Below are positions 43,266-56,043 of a DNA stretch of 64,000 bases, piece by piece. How positions within the stretch are numbered: the stretch's first letter is position 1; every line of letters starts with the position of its first letter. The translations under genes were made by a program, and so were the position numbers. Below the pieces are notes generated by a model. The model searched no databases. It saw only the letters and a program-made list of their open reading frames with translations, and was not told where the DNA came from. The stretch spans positions 1-64,000 of the forward strand of contig WHVD01000191.1 in the NCBI GenBank assembly GCA_015178975.1. The letters run 5' to 3'. This DNA comes from Hysterangium stoloniferum. Its lineage: Eukaryota; Basidiomycota; Agaricomycetes; Hysterangiales; Hysterangiaceae.

Positions 43266-44348
43266 AATGAGAGCGGGATATAGTCAGAGTTAAGCAGGAA
43301 GGTTAGGCCTCATGTTCCCATTATAAAGCTTTGCGCCTCGTGACATCAAGCGTGTGAAGAAATGTATGACCCGTTTTTGGAATCTAATCTACGCGAGAGA
43401 GGGAAAAAGGGATTAATCCCAAATTAATCGGTGCATATAGATAGGTTAAGTATTCGGTAGTGTAAGCTATGACTTGAGAATCAACCATCATCTTTAAAAT
43501 TCCGTGCCAGGATATGCTTTATACATGCTTATTTTTCCGGTCCGGGGAGCCAACCGATGTATAACTAGTAATCCGCCAATCGCATGTAGAACATTACGTT
43601 AAACGGACTTCCACTTGAATTCCTAGCTGACTGACTATTGTAGTTCCTTGTACATATTTAATCGCACTGGACAACAAGCAAAAATGTGAGACCAATAATC
43701 GTCAGCACATACTTGTTATGAATTTAACCGCGCTTCCAAGCTACACGATGGCGGCGACGCCCCTATGAGTGCGCGTAAACCACGACAAAATCCAATATTA
43801 ATTACGACAGGTTACATGACTGCATCTAGATTGCCATGACACACGTGGGAAGTTTGACAACAATTAGTGGCCAAAATATCCTACTTGGCATCGACTTGTC
43901 CGCAGTACAAGCTTTCACCCGATCGTCTATGTGCACGTGCCGCACAACCGCTCAAGCGTGGAGCTGTAGACTATAGTAGAGGTGTATAATCATGGAGAGC
44001 ATCCCCAGTAAAGAATACAACTTCATGATGAAGACGGAATAATAAAATAGAAAAGAACAAGCAGCTGAGGCTCGTTCCCATGGGATAATAGACGCCCACA
44101 ATACCAATAATGGATCACACTGGACGGCGTTGTCGTCTCTTATTCAACCACCGGCTGCTACAACTATACAGTTAGGTACGCATATTCCAAGCCTTAATTT
44201 CTCTTGTTTTTACTAACGCGATGCCCTGTAATACAGCCATCCGCAGGCGGCTTTTCTTCCCTAAATAACTTCTCTTGGCTCCTCGGTTACATAAAGTGCT
44301 GTGCACTTATCGGGTGAACCTCTAATGGACCTCTCATGCTCGCAACTA
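43266..44348. promoter_or_regulatory. Divergent intergenic region (aldolase-type gene / ADAM gene)
   Basis: About 1.1 kb between two start codons facing away from each other. No coding sequence or RNA gene seen. I could not assign specific regulatory sites. Confidence 0.4.
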
Positions 44349-47300
44349 ATGCGAGTGTATACTTGGACACTGTTAGTTTTCTTGTGTATAAATTCCGTTG
44401 GTGGTGAGTAGCAAGGATTGCCATCTGCCGAGGAAAAGTATGGTCCATCTTACTATAATATGTAGCTTCAAGTCCTCCCCCTAGACCTTTGAAACGACTA
44501 GCGCAGCCCTCGATACACGCTCTAGAGATTTTACCTAGACATCCTCACCTTCATCGACGATCATCTGAATCATCGATACCCCCTAAATCCCCAATCCTAC
44601 ATCACACTGATTCCTTCCGTCTGACGCTTTCTGCATTTGACCAGACTTACCACTTACATCTGAAACCAAACGATGATCTACTCCATCCCGCCGCCCGCAT
44701 AAATTACTACAAGAACGGCCCAGATGGTCAGGCAGTCCTAGATCGCACAGAACCCATCTTGCCAAACGATGTGAAGGCGTACGTCGGAGATGTTATACAT
44801 GCTGATGCCACTCTCGATCGTATACGAGAAGACTCTGCCGGTGGTCGTGTAAATTCCCGAATTAAACCATTAGGATGGGCCAGGATCATGGTACATCATC
44901 AGGGCGACGCCGACCTTGGCATCTCACCGATCTTTGAAGGAGCCTTCTCTGTAAACGGCGTAGTTCACCATGTTCTCACACAGGAGAAATTCCTACGTAC
45001 CAAACACCCTCTTGATCCTCGTCCGACGTCCTATGATGCCAATTCGGATCTCGTTATTTTCCGTGATTCAGACATCGCGAGTGAAGCTGAAGACACGATA
45101 CTCCGCCATGTTCATGGTCTCTTTTCTCCATCGGACGAGACGCTTCCTCCTGCACCACCAAAAGGCGCCACCACTTGCTCCCATGATCATCTTAGCTGGA
45201 ATACCGACCCTGACGTGAATCCCATGCTACAACAGCCCGAGCAGTCAACTTGGATTGAAAAAACTTTTTATGGCGGTATTGGATTCGACATTGATGCTCG
45301 CAATAAGAGCGCGCGGAAGCGAGATGATGTCGCCGGTGGTCAAATGAGCTCTACGTAAGCTTAATTAACATGTTTGTTCAGCGCCAAGGGCCACTTTTTC
45401 GATGTCGGAATCCTGCTGGAAATACCCACCCTTTTAAATTTTACCTGACCACCTTGAGAACATTTAAGACTTTGTGTTTTCCAGGGCTGGTCAGACAAAT
45501 TTAATGTTGTTGGCGTGCGTTTCAGAGGTATTCCGAGATCGAAAATTGGACTTTTTGTGCCGTATCGCTTATGTCGCAGTACTGACATATAATATGTTAT
45601 ATAGTTTCAGTGACAAGATTGGTCAATCTGCAGGCTGTCCTATCCAACAGATGATTGTGAGTCGCTAGGAACTATGGCCGTTTCTAACGCTAAGGCTTCA
45701 TTAGGTCTACATGGGGGTCGCAGCGGATTGCAGCTATGTCAAAAAATACGGATCAAGCCAAAACGCCTCCTCCGCCATCCTAAACGACTGGAATCTCGCC
45801 AGTGCCTTGTACAAGGTAAACCGCGCCGCACCCTCCCAGATAGACCTCCTCTAACCCCCCCTCAGAACACGTTCAATATCAGTCTTGGAATCCTTCACAT
45901 GGATATCCACGATGCAACCTGCCCCACCACCACCGATCCCGCCTTCCCCTGGAACGTCGACTGCACAACCAACATCACGCTCAACGACCGCCTTTCCATC
46001 TTCTCCCAATGGCGCGGGACGAAAGGTGTGGACGGTGCGGGCTTGTGGCATCTGATGAGTGGCTGTCCGACGGGCACAGAGGTGGGTGTTGCGTGGCTTG
46101 GCACTTTGTGTCAGTCGACGGCGAATGGGTCGCCTGGCAATGTTGTTTCGGGGACGGCGGTTTCGACGTCGGGGAGAACGGAGTGGCAGGTTGTGGCACA
46201 TGAAACGGGACACAATTTTGGAGCCATTGTGAGTGGAGTATTTTGCTTGCGTCAAACCGCTGATCCTAATGGTGGGTTGTAGCATGATGTGTGTTTGAGG
46301 ATTGGTTTTGATTGATTCTTCGGTGTGATTGACTGTATTCTGACAGTGTGTTTCGGGCTGCGATTCCAGCACTCCCTGTTGTCCGCTCTCAACTTCTTCG
46401 TGCGATACCAATTCAAAGTTCGTTATGAGTCCCACCTCAGACTCCGACGAAGTAACGTTCTCCCAATGTTCCCTCGGAAACATCTGTCAGTTCATGTACC
46501 TTCTAGTCCATATCTTACTTTTAACCATCCACCCCACAGGCTCTCTAATGGCCGGCAAACAAACAAACTCGTCCTGCATTCAAGTCCCGGATCCCAACGT
46601 AAAAACCTTCGCGCTCCAACAATGCGGAAACGGGATCCTTGAGACCGGTGAAGACTGCGACCCCGGCTCAGGGAGCAACTCGACCTGCTGCGACGCCGCG
46701 ACTTGCAAGTTCAAGTCGGGCGCAGTGTGCGATTTCGCGAGCAGCGCGTGCTGTACGGGACAGTGTCAATTTGCGCCAAGCACGCAAGTGTGCAGGCCTG
46801 CGCAGGATGCGGGATGTGATATTGCTGAGACGTGCACGGGGACGTCGGCGACTTGTCCGTGGGATGTGACACAGCCTAATGGTAGGCTATTTTGACCGAG
46901 TTTGGGTGCCGTTGCTGAGTAATTTCGTCTGGTCGTAGGTCAATCGTGCGGGAGCGGACTTGCATGTGCGAGTGGGCAGTGTACTTCCCTGTCAAGTGAC
47001 TTATTCTTGCTTTCATATGTCTGTCACTTCGCACTCTGACGGACGTGTTCTGCAGAACAATGCCAAACTGTCGGTAGTTCCATGGGTCTAACAGCGGCTT
47101 GTCCAAATAAGGGCGATACTAGCTGTCGAGTGTCTTGCGCGGATCCACAAAGCAACTCCCAATGTGTCGTGCTACAGGCGCAGCTGATTGATGGGTCACC
47201 ATGCGGTAGGATTTACTTCGGCGATGTCTTTGCTTTGTAACTTAGTGCTTTGTGGCAGGCTTTGGTGGAAAGTGCTCCGGTGGAAGATGTCAAAGGGGTA

Positions 47301-48012
47301 GTCTTCTAGATACAATCAAGGTAACTGATACACCAAATGCCGCATATTAGAAGCTAAGGGCCCTCCTTTCAGTCCTGGTATACATCTAACCTCCAAATCG
47401 CCATCCCCGTAACCGTCGCTGCAGCCATCATCCTGCTATTCATCCTCTACGGACTTATTCGCTGTACGTATACCTACTACCAATGCCCTTACTTTCTACC
47501 TCCTACCACAACAATCTGGTCTAATCTGACTTAACCCAGGCATGCGCCATTGCTGCCGCCGCCAACGCAGTCCCATCGCCGAGCCAGCCCTCCGCGCTGT
47601 TCCAGCACAGCGTCTCGCCAGCTGGACCGGCCCGCCATCCAATATGAACAACACCAACCCATACCAGGCTCTTCCTGCTGAACAGGTCTGGGTTCCACCC
47701 GCGGGCGTTATGAACAACGGCGCGACAGGGAACACTGGCAGCCGTAGAGTGAGATTTTCCGGGATTCCCGCGGCGTTGCGGGCGGGCTCAGAGTAAGAGA
47801 ATTGCTGCATTGCTATGGGTTGATAATTGAATACGTGGTTGTGATTTAGTGATTCGAGACGGACTGCTTCTGGTCGCTCGACGAACGAGCACGCTGGGTA
47901 CGGCGCGCAAGGTCCCCCCGGCCAATACCCACACGGAACTACCGGATATGGAAGCCAGACTAACCCTTCCCGAGCAAATTGGGTAGATCCTGCTGCATGG
48001 AACGGCACGTAA
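44349..48012 (+). CDS. ADAM-family transmembrane zinc metalloprotease (metzincin with disintegrin-like region)
   Basis: Fourteen exons: 44349-44403, 44466-45354, 45611-45656, 45705-45815, 45866-46228, 46283-46288, 46347-46485, 46540-46881, 46939-46995, 47056-47205, 47259-47320, 47373-47463, 47540-47792, 47850-48012; 2727 nt, 908 residues. Signal peptide at residues 1-20 (an in-frame ATG at 44325 would add eight residues), prodomain, then the reprolysin-like domain with HETGHNFGAI (His479, Glu480, His483) and His489-Asp490, completing HExxHxxGxxHD. A cysteine-rich disintegrin-like part follows (CGNGILETGEDCD), then a single membrane helix (about 747-770) and a Pro/Gly-rich cytoplasmic tail. 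The final His-Asp is encoded by a 6-nt exon. The 256-bp gap 45355-45610 may hide a further small exon, as its second half is open. Likely role: ectodomain shedding at the cell surface. Confidence 0.93.
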
Positions 48013-48255
48013 CTTACGACAGATATCTCATATGACATTATTGTACAACATCTATGACTTCCGTTACGCAATCTGATTTCCCAAGGATGTCGTAGTATTT
48101 GGTATTTGATAAATTTATGGCTATCTGCTTGGTTGTCACCTCATATACAACTAGTACAGGTTAATGTATTTAAGAAATTTTACTAGTTTAAACAATGTTA
48201 TGTAGGATATATCGACCATTAAACAAGTTTGGGTAAAAACGGGGCTTCATACAAG
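48013..48255. other. Convergent 3' intergenic spacer
   Basis: AT-rich spacer of about 0.25 kb between the stop of the ADAM gene and the end of the SNF2 gene on the other strand; presumably holds both polyadenylation regions. Confidence 0.5.
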
Positions 48256-51200
48256 TTACCAAGAGCTACTTGCTACAAGCGTTGATGCTACCTTGCTACA
48301 AGCACCGATACTACATTCCGAAAAGCTTTTGATGAAGACGTCAGTGCGATTAGTGACAGACTGTAGTTTTATGTGACTCACCACTTTAAGCTCACCAACC
48401 GTCATTTTCTTAATCTTCTGAGCCTTTCCTTCTCCCAATGCTGAGTCGGCCAGCGACTGTTTTGTCGCTTGGAGATTGAGAATTCTAGTAATACGTTGAG
48501 AGACGTCGTTCGAAATATACATTCTCTTAGTAAAGTACCTTTCTTCTACTGTGTTGCGTATAATGAGACGCTTGACATGGACATCCTTCTGCTGACCTGA
48601 GCCGAACACAATACGATAAGCCAACAGCCGAGTCAAATATGGGTTGACCTTACCCATACGATACACGCGGTCAAAGGCCTGGTTCTCTGTAGCAGCGTTC
48701 CAGGCAAGGTCGAGAGATATCACCCGGTTTGCTTCCACAAGATTTAAGCCTACACCACCACATTTCAAACTATCGTCAAAAAGTCAGATTATTCGTGGTT
48801 GTCAATGTCTCAAGGGGCACACCTTATGAGCATGACAGGAGGTCCTTTACGTTTCTTAAACATTGCAACAGCCTCATGGCGAGCAGACCTCGACATCTTG
48901 CCATCATAGCGGACAGTTTGAATATTATCCCTCACCAACAATTTCTCGACAACTGCAATAATGATGGTCAGATGAATGAGAATGTAACTGATGAGAGATA
49001 CTGAACTCACGAGTGATCATGGAAGTCCCTGTAGAGGCAAGGATACCAATGAGAAGCTGGTCCTGAACGAATGGATCGATACGCACATTGTGAATAACAG
49101 ATTATCTTATCTTCAGGACTCTCCTCACGCCCTAGTAGATTATAAATGAGTTGTACTGACCACAATTGCGAGAAAGCCCGTACATTGTTTGATCAGAACC
49201 ATCATTTGCCTCATTTTTGCACTCGGCTCAAAGTTATCGCCTCGGTCTAGCTCGCCAAGAATATCTTCGAGACTAGCTTCGGACTTGACTTCGGCCTTGA
49301 CGACGATTTCTTTGCCTTTGCCTTTGATATCGTCCGGTGCGGGTGCGGCAACTACGTACTCATCATCGGAATCGGCAGTCAAGTCGATTACTTCGGGGTC
49401 GCCCTTAGAATCTCCTCGAAGGACGCTCAGTTCTTCCTCAGAAGGCTCAAATGCCGCCGTCTTGAAGACAGTGTTGGGATGTATGTTTCCTCGGCACACT
49501 GGACAGGATCGTATACCGCTCTGGATCGCATTTTGATAGGCTGCATCCCCCGCGTCCAGACTGTTTCATGTGCTATCAGTTTCAACGTACTGGTGGGCAC
49601 GCAGTGCACAAAAGAGAACTCACCCAGTCGGTGCATTTTTAAATAGATCGTTTAGACAATCTAAAGAAAAGAATGAGCAATCACCGTCAAGCGTGTTCAG
49701 AATACTCACCGGCACAGAACAGATGTTTGCATTTCTAAAGAAAACGTTTAACTGCTGAGGAAAGAAGACAGTAGAAAGGGAATACCGTAATACGACAGTT
49801 ATTGACGTAGGCTAACAAAACTATCAGTAGAGTTAAGTAAATGTAACGACATATTAACATACTATCAAAGCAAATAGGACAATCCTCTTCCTCAGCACCG
49901 GCACCCTGCTGTTCCGCCAGAATACGAGACTTCTCCTGAAGTAAAAGCCTACCCACGCAATCAGATAGGCCAATGCATCGAGTTAAACTAGACCCACTTC
50001 GCTTTAACCTAGCACGAAATTAGCGTAAATTCGAGTATACTCTCGATTATCTCAAGACCTGACTTACTTCTTGTACAAATTGGGCACTAAGAAGTCTCTC
50101 AGCTCGCTCTAACTCTGACTCAAGCGGCGCATTTGCCAGGGTGCCTTCTTCAATGATGAGTTCTCCCTCCATGTCATCGGACTGCGTGGGCCTTTAGCAA
50201 GTTTACAACGTAACGATAGACGATTACTTACAGCAAGAAGTATTGGGTGGCTTAAGAGACGGAACGAGAGGTCAGCAAGGCACGACCACCCATGGGAAGT
50301 AAAGACGTACTTGCACGCTTGACGCAAACGAAGTAACATGACCTGTAAAGAATCAACTTGTGTGTATCAGTTGAGGCCATCGTCAACTCACCAAAACAGC
50401 CGCGTAGCTGAAAGTACACTTCTATCAGAAAATGTCACCAGAGCAACCACCTATCCATACGTACTTCTTCATGACAGTACCGGCCTTAAGGAACTTCGTC
50501 ATCTTCATCTGCTGTCTCTTCTCAATCTTGAGGTATATCTGTAGGGTGCTATTAGCCCCAAACACAACCAATAATATCGTTATTACACACCTCTCGTTCC
50601 TCGGTCGAGAAATCAATCTCAACGACTTCTATATGCTTAGGAGGTAGCTGAAGGATAAACTTGTCTTCTAACTTAGTGTCTTTATTGCGGCGGAGAAGGC
50701 ACTGCTTCAACAATGCTTGGGCACGTTTGCCTATGGAGGCAGAAAGAGGGTCAAAGAAGCTTATGGACAGAAAATCGTAGCGCTTACCAGCCAAGGTCGG
50801 ATTTTTACTTTGAATTTTCGCCTGGATTTAAGACAAGGAGAATCAGGGCAAACAGAGCAATCGATAAAGACCATCCTTACAATTGTTAGATTGAACTCCT
50901 TCCAGTCGTTGAATGGTGGGAATTGCAAGAACCTTATGAGTCCGTAGAGATCCGAGCTTTATGTAAAATATGTCAGTCAGAGGGATAAATAGATTAAATA
51001 GAGCTGAAACGGACAGAGAATTTGTTACAGGCGTTCCTATAAATCATTTAGTTTCATCGCGGACAGCCACTAAGGAAGAACACACCTGTGAGTGCCCAGC
51101 GATACGTGGCTGTCAAACGAGCAACGCATTTGCTAGAACGTGTAGCTCTATAAACCCGTTAGCAATCACTATCTCGTCTGTGAACAGTGCCCCACTTACC

Positions 51201-53575
51201 TATTTCTAATGCATTGCGCTTCATCAAGGACAACCCTATGCCAGGCCGTCTTCGCTAAAGGGCCCCACCTACAAGAACTTGATGTCAATAACAAGTCCTG
51301 GACATTGAGGATGCTGCACTAACGATTCTATGTCTTCGTCCGATGAGTCATCATCGGGCTCTCCTTCCACTTTCTTCTTCTTTGGGAAGTCAGCATACAG
51401 AGTCTGATACGTCGTGATCACGATATCATATTGTCTAACTTCATCGACACGGCGGAATTTCTCCTTTCCGTGATGGATGTGTACCTTAAACATCCCCTCT
51501 GTCGTGCGTTGTGTGATCTCCGCCTTCCACTGGGCCAAAATCAGACGGGTGTATTCTTGAAGTGATCGCGAACGCACCTGCTCTAATAGTGCGGCTGGTG
51601 CTACAATCAATGTGGACTTCCGCTCTGCACCTTCTTCGGGACGGTTCTTCACACAAGTCGCGATGCATTGGAGAGTTTTTCTGCGAAAGTTTGAATATTC
51701 ATCGAATACAAATCCCCACTTCTTACTCACCCAAGTCCCATATCATCGCTGTCAAAACGCATCAGCGTGAAATCAACAGAAAAACCCCGCTAACTCACGC
51801 AAGAATGCCGCCTCTAATAGCTGGCTTTGCCTCTTGCTCTAGCATCCAGCTTACACCGATCAATTGATGCGGCATGAGCTTCACTTCTAATCCCGGCAGC
51901 ATTGTATTCGTGTTCTCGAGTCCGAGTTGGTTCGCGGCATCTACAACTTTAGGCATCTCTTGCAGATCTTCCATAGCAGAGGTAAAGAAGTCTTTAAGCC
52001 TGGAAAATAGGAGTCAGTATCGGGATTAATGCTGTCCTTTTTTCTCTTACTTCTGAAGTTGACCCGGCCCGCCCATGTCAAGAGGACCGGCGTGGGGATC
52101 GTCATCATAATTTAAATTGAAATCGCCTGAGAGGGCGTCGTCAACGAAATTCACACAAGCTGAGAATAAGAATACACACCTGCATGCGGACGAACCTCAT
52201 AGCCCGCCCTGGTAGGCAAAGCGTCTCCGTTGGGCCCTTGATATGGCGCTGGGGGTGCATGGTACCCCATCCCATAACCGCCTGGCATGCCCTGCATATC
52301 TGCATCATATCCCCAACCAAATTGAAGAGGTTCTGGCTCTGGTGAAGCCTCGTAGTACTCTGTCTGATCATTATAACCACCAGGGGGTTGAGGATATGAT
52401 TCAGGAGCGGGCTCGGCCTCGGGCTCGAGCTCGGGCTGGAAAAACGGCTGCTGCAGCTCGGACAGATGAGTGTCCCAATTGTAATACTGCAAAGCTTCCG
52501 ACTCGACAGAGGTGGTATTCACATTCGAGGAAGATCCGGTGTTCCAGTCTGGATTGTCGAAGAATTGCCCACTGTCTTCTACCTTGACATGGGAGGATGA
52601 AGGCCACTCATTCTGCGGTCGAGTGATGGTTATTTTCCCGCCCGACTTCGTTATCGCACCTCCGAGTCTAGGTTTTTTGTCGGCTGGGTATTCATCGGCT
52701 GTCTCATCGTCTGTGGAGAAGTAGACGATATCACCCTCAGGGAATTCCACGCGCCGAACCCCTCGACGAGAGCGCTTGGAGCTGCTCGATGACGAGCCTG
52801 AAGGAAGGGAGACGATGCTTGAACTGCTAAGATATCCAGAGGTTTGTGACTGGTATCCTGAATCGAAGGCATGAGGTTGCACGTTGACGTCTGAACCCCA
52901 AGAGTTCGCGCGTGAATCATTCCAATTCCAAGTGTCCTCATACTTTACTGAGTTCATCTGGGTGCTTGAGTTCTGCGTAGACTGCTGATAAGTATTTAAA
53001 GAAGAGGCAGCTGGCGGGTTCCAACTGTGTTCTGCCTTGGTAGAAGGAGGATAGGAGGTTACTCCAGATCGTGGCTGTGACATGTCATCTTCTTCGGATT
53101 CGTACGCAACAGCCTCTCCATCTGGGAAACGAGCCTGCTTGATTACCTTCTTTTTGGACACGCTAACGTTGGGTGGCTGAGCATTCCACTCCGCGTCGAT
53201 ATCCATAGCTTCGTATTTAATAGAAGGTGTGTTACGGCTTTTGTCTTTATGCTCCAGCGTCGCGATATGTTCCTTATGAGAAGGCTATGCATGAATATTG
53301 ACATGCTTGCACGTGGTGAGATCTGGGCTCACCCAAAAAGCACTAAAGTCTGTAAGTTCTCCGTTGATAGCAACCAGTACTTCAGTCCAACAGTATAAAC
53401 AAGTCAATGTGCCACCCCCGTCGCGCAAGTCCATTAAAAAGTTGTCCTCATTGGGATGCAGTTCAAGATGCTGTCGGAGAACTTCAAGATAACGATGGGG
53501 GATCAGTTCAGTGTCCGAAAGGTCCCTACTTAGAGTACGCTTCGCAAAAATAGTAAGAGCCTGTCCTGAAAGCAT
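48256..53575 (-). CDS. SNF2-family ATPase with RING finger (RAD5/RAD16/ULS1 type), about 30 exons
   Basis: Exons include 53575-53333, 53284-52180, 52126-52051, 51999-51799, 51748-51731, 51680-51578 and 51529-about 51270, then about two dozen short ones down to about 48296. Order of parts: N-terminal 80 residues with CLYCW and, after intron 1, HKEHIATLEH, a possible zinc site; a disordered Ser/acidic region; helicase motif I (DDMGLGKTLQC), motif II DEAQCIRN, ALTGTPVTNSLSDLYG; a C3HC4 RING (CPICFD ... KCKHLFCADC ... SCPVCRG) between the lobes; then KIICYSQWTSM, GGVGLNL and QAFDRVYRMGQ. Proteins with this layout are DNA translocases, often ubiquitin or SUMO-targeted ligases acting in DNA repair. 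The junction at about 51270, between LVIDIKFL and GPLAKTAWHR, has no clean donor, and the C-terminal end is uncertain. Confidence 0.9.
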
Positions 53576-55724
53576 AGCTTCAAGATGGAAGATTGAAAGA
53601 TGGAGCAGCCTATGGTGGCGCTGGAGACGCCGTGGGACGCGAAACGCGCTCGTTAGACGCGGTCGTGGGAAATAATCCTAATTAGTCTCATCTGAGTCCA
53701 TTTTATTTTTTAGTCTAATTATAGTCTTCTGATCCACTGCATGACTCTGGCACCCATTGGACGGGAAGGCTGTTCGTGGGGCGAACGTGTCACCAGGGTC
53801 TCCAAGCAGAAAGCCAGAAGCTATGCAGAATCTGGGCAACTGTCGATGCTAAAGTGCCAATCAGGGACATCCCTGATCTCGCTAAACATCGTGACTTCTT
53901 TAAAGAAACTCGCCGCCAACGGCACTTTCATGCATGGCTAGCCAACATCTCCTTTCAGTCAAGGACTAGATGATAATAGCTTTGCTCTCATTGTTTTATC
54001 CATCAATATCATCAAGATGGCTTTGATTGCAAGCTATCATACTTCGATGATGGCTTTGATGGGGTTTCACACATATCCAGTAATATCGTACCAAGAGCCT
54101 ACAATCTCAAGATACAAATGCTGTCTCCTACACAAGAGAACGCTCGGCCGCAGTCAAATATCATAAAAGGCTTCACCCCCAGACATACCAGCGGACTTTT
54201 AGTTATTTACATAACCATCCGCTGCCCACCCATGTAGCCATCAAGCAATACACCGTGGTCCTATCAACCTATGCAACCCGGACCCGGTGAGTCCATTTGA
54301 CGACAGGCTTTCATCATCAGTTCACTGGCATCCTCACGAAGTTAGATTGGCTAGTCCCGAAGAATCTTAAAGTATGATTAAACAGTAACCCCGCATTGGA
54401 TATTCCACATTGTCTTAGAATGCCAAAAATTGTTGTGCTCCCGAGCGTTGTTTTCATTAATTCATGCTGTTGCCACGCGCGGTCGGCACTCCGTCTCCGA
54501 GCTCTGGTTAAAATTGTCATATGGTGTCGAACCCAACGCTCCGAGGATGTTAAAGGAGTTAAGCGTTAGAACATGTTTACCCGTAATCAAGGGAAGAAAC
54601 GAACCCTTTTCACCTATATTCTACCATCTCACTAATTGAGGTCCAGTGTCTGTATTCTTATTCCATAGGATATTGTTCTTAAGTCTCTACAATAGCCAAC
54701 ACAATAAGCTATTAATTGAAACGACAGTTGATCTCTTAGCCACTGATCCCAACCTTCTCTAGAGCGCCATGCCAAACTACGCATGTAATACTAACACCAT
54801 TGTGCACATATATGTGAAATCATGTCGAGTATCGCATTTTCATAAAACACTAAGCTCGTAAGTATATACAAATACACAGTGGTTGCACACGCATTACTAT
54901 GGAACTTTTGAAGGAAAGGGGAGTGCGCAGCGAAAATCATTCAAATGCACAGATATAGACATATCAAAAAGGGGAAGAAATGAACTCCAAAAATGCCACA
55001 GAGTAGATCCACCATATACATCCGGACGGTTCACCTACGAAGAGGTCCTCAGACATGAGTGCAAAATCCAGTATTTGTTTTTTCTGCGTCCTGGTTCCCC
55101 ATTATGTGGAATCTGTGATGGCGAGCCACATGTCCGTGTGGGATAAGCTCGCGGAAACTGCTATTTGTTTGAGACCAGATGCTCGGTCTGAGGTCGAAGT
55201 ACTGAATGGAGCCAGAGAACCGGATTCACGGTCCTCAGAACACCTAACTTATAACAACAGCATTATGTTTGCATTAGCGTCCGTGAAGACACGATGTCTC
55301 CCAAGGGGCATAAATGAAGGCTTTGGGGGCGTTTTCCCCAGGTATTCTGATCGAAAGTTCAATAGTAAGCGCTGTGTTATGAAATATTACAGGGCACTGG
55401 TTTGATTATCAAAATCTGAATGGTTAATTAACGAGCGCCGAGGACATCAAATTTTCCTCAACGCCCAGAAAACATTTGTATTCATCGACTTTTCCCCAAG
55501 GCTCTTGAAAATTTAAATATTCCAATGCCAATCTTTTTAAGTATATACTAACTCTACGATGGGTTTTCTGTACCCCAGTAGGCAGAACAACAGCTCATGC
55601 AAGCGGAATATTAGGATAGCCAGAGTGATAAAAGAATGAAGGGGTTTCAGGATTCGACGGTGAGGGTTTGGAACTCCTACAGGCGTCTCTTCAAGCACAG
55701 CAAGACTCCCTTATATGAAATGTC
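53576..55724. other. Region without recognised genes
   Basis: CpG-normal sequence upstream of the SNF2 gene. Several ORFs of 60-120 codons (for example 53776-53973 and 55055-55405, both plus) have no family resemblance. A multi-exon gene cannot be excluded given the exon sizes seen elsewhere in the window. Confidence 0.35.
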
Positions 55725-55921
55725 TTAGGCTATCATGGTATGTGTGCCAAGTGCGACGAGCTGTCGCCGAGCAATTTGGAGCTGTTTGCGATGCATATCC
55801 TGAATCTCAACTTCTTGGGTGATCTGGCGGTACAGAGGAAATTGGGGCGTATCCCCCCGCGTGTGGCGGCGCTCCCACTCCAGACGTAGCTCAATGACCG
55901 TGCGAGCAACTGGATAAGAGG
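55725..55921 (-). CDS. Probable terminal coding exon of an unidentified gene
   Basis: On the minus strand an open frame runs through ARTVIELRLEWERRHTRG and QITQEVEIQDMHRKQLQIAR to a stop at 55725. It is charged, helix-forming and strongly coding-like. A plausible acceptor (CTCTCCGTGAG) precedes it at 55922 and a GTAAGT donor lies at 56042. A possible upstream coding stretch (GKRDPAHLAHDANSL, about 55945-56000) is in a frame I cannot connect with a normal-length intron. A TATATAA lies at about 56198. Family unknown; start not found. Confidence 0.4.
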
Positions 55922-56043
55922 CTCACGGAGAGGGCGGTTGTTAGGCTATTGGCGTCGTGCGCAAGATGGGCAGGATCGCGTTTACCACGAGGGTTACGGC
56001 GGATTATATGTGGGAACCTCTGCACGCGTGATGTATACTTACC

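Noticed and set aside
45851..46483. Minus-strand 210-codon ORF
   Set aside because: Opposite the metalloprotease domain of the ADAM gene, whose motifs and splice sites fit the plus strand.
47496..48071. Minus-strand 191-codon ORF
   Set aside because: Shadow of the ADAM cytoplasmic tail exons.
48590..48660. Extra segment between the arginine-finger region halves of the SNF2 gene read as coding
   Set aside because: It has GTAAGG...CTCAG ends and its removal restores the canonical RMGQ motif, so it is an intron.
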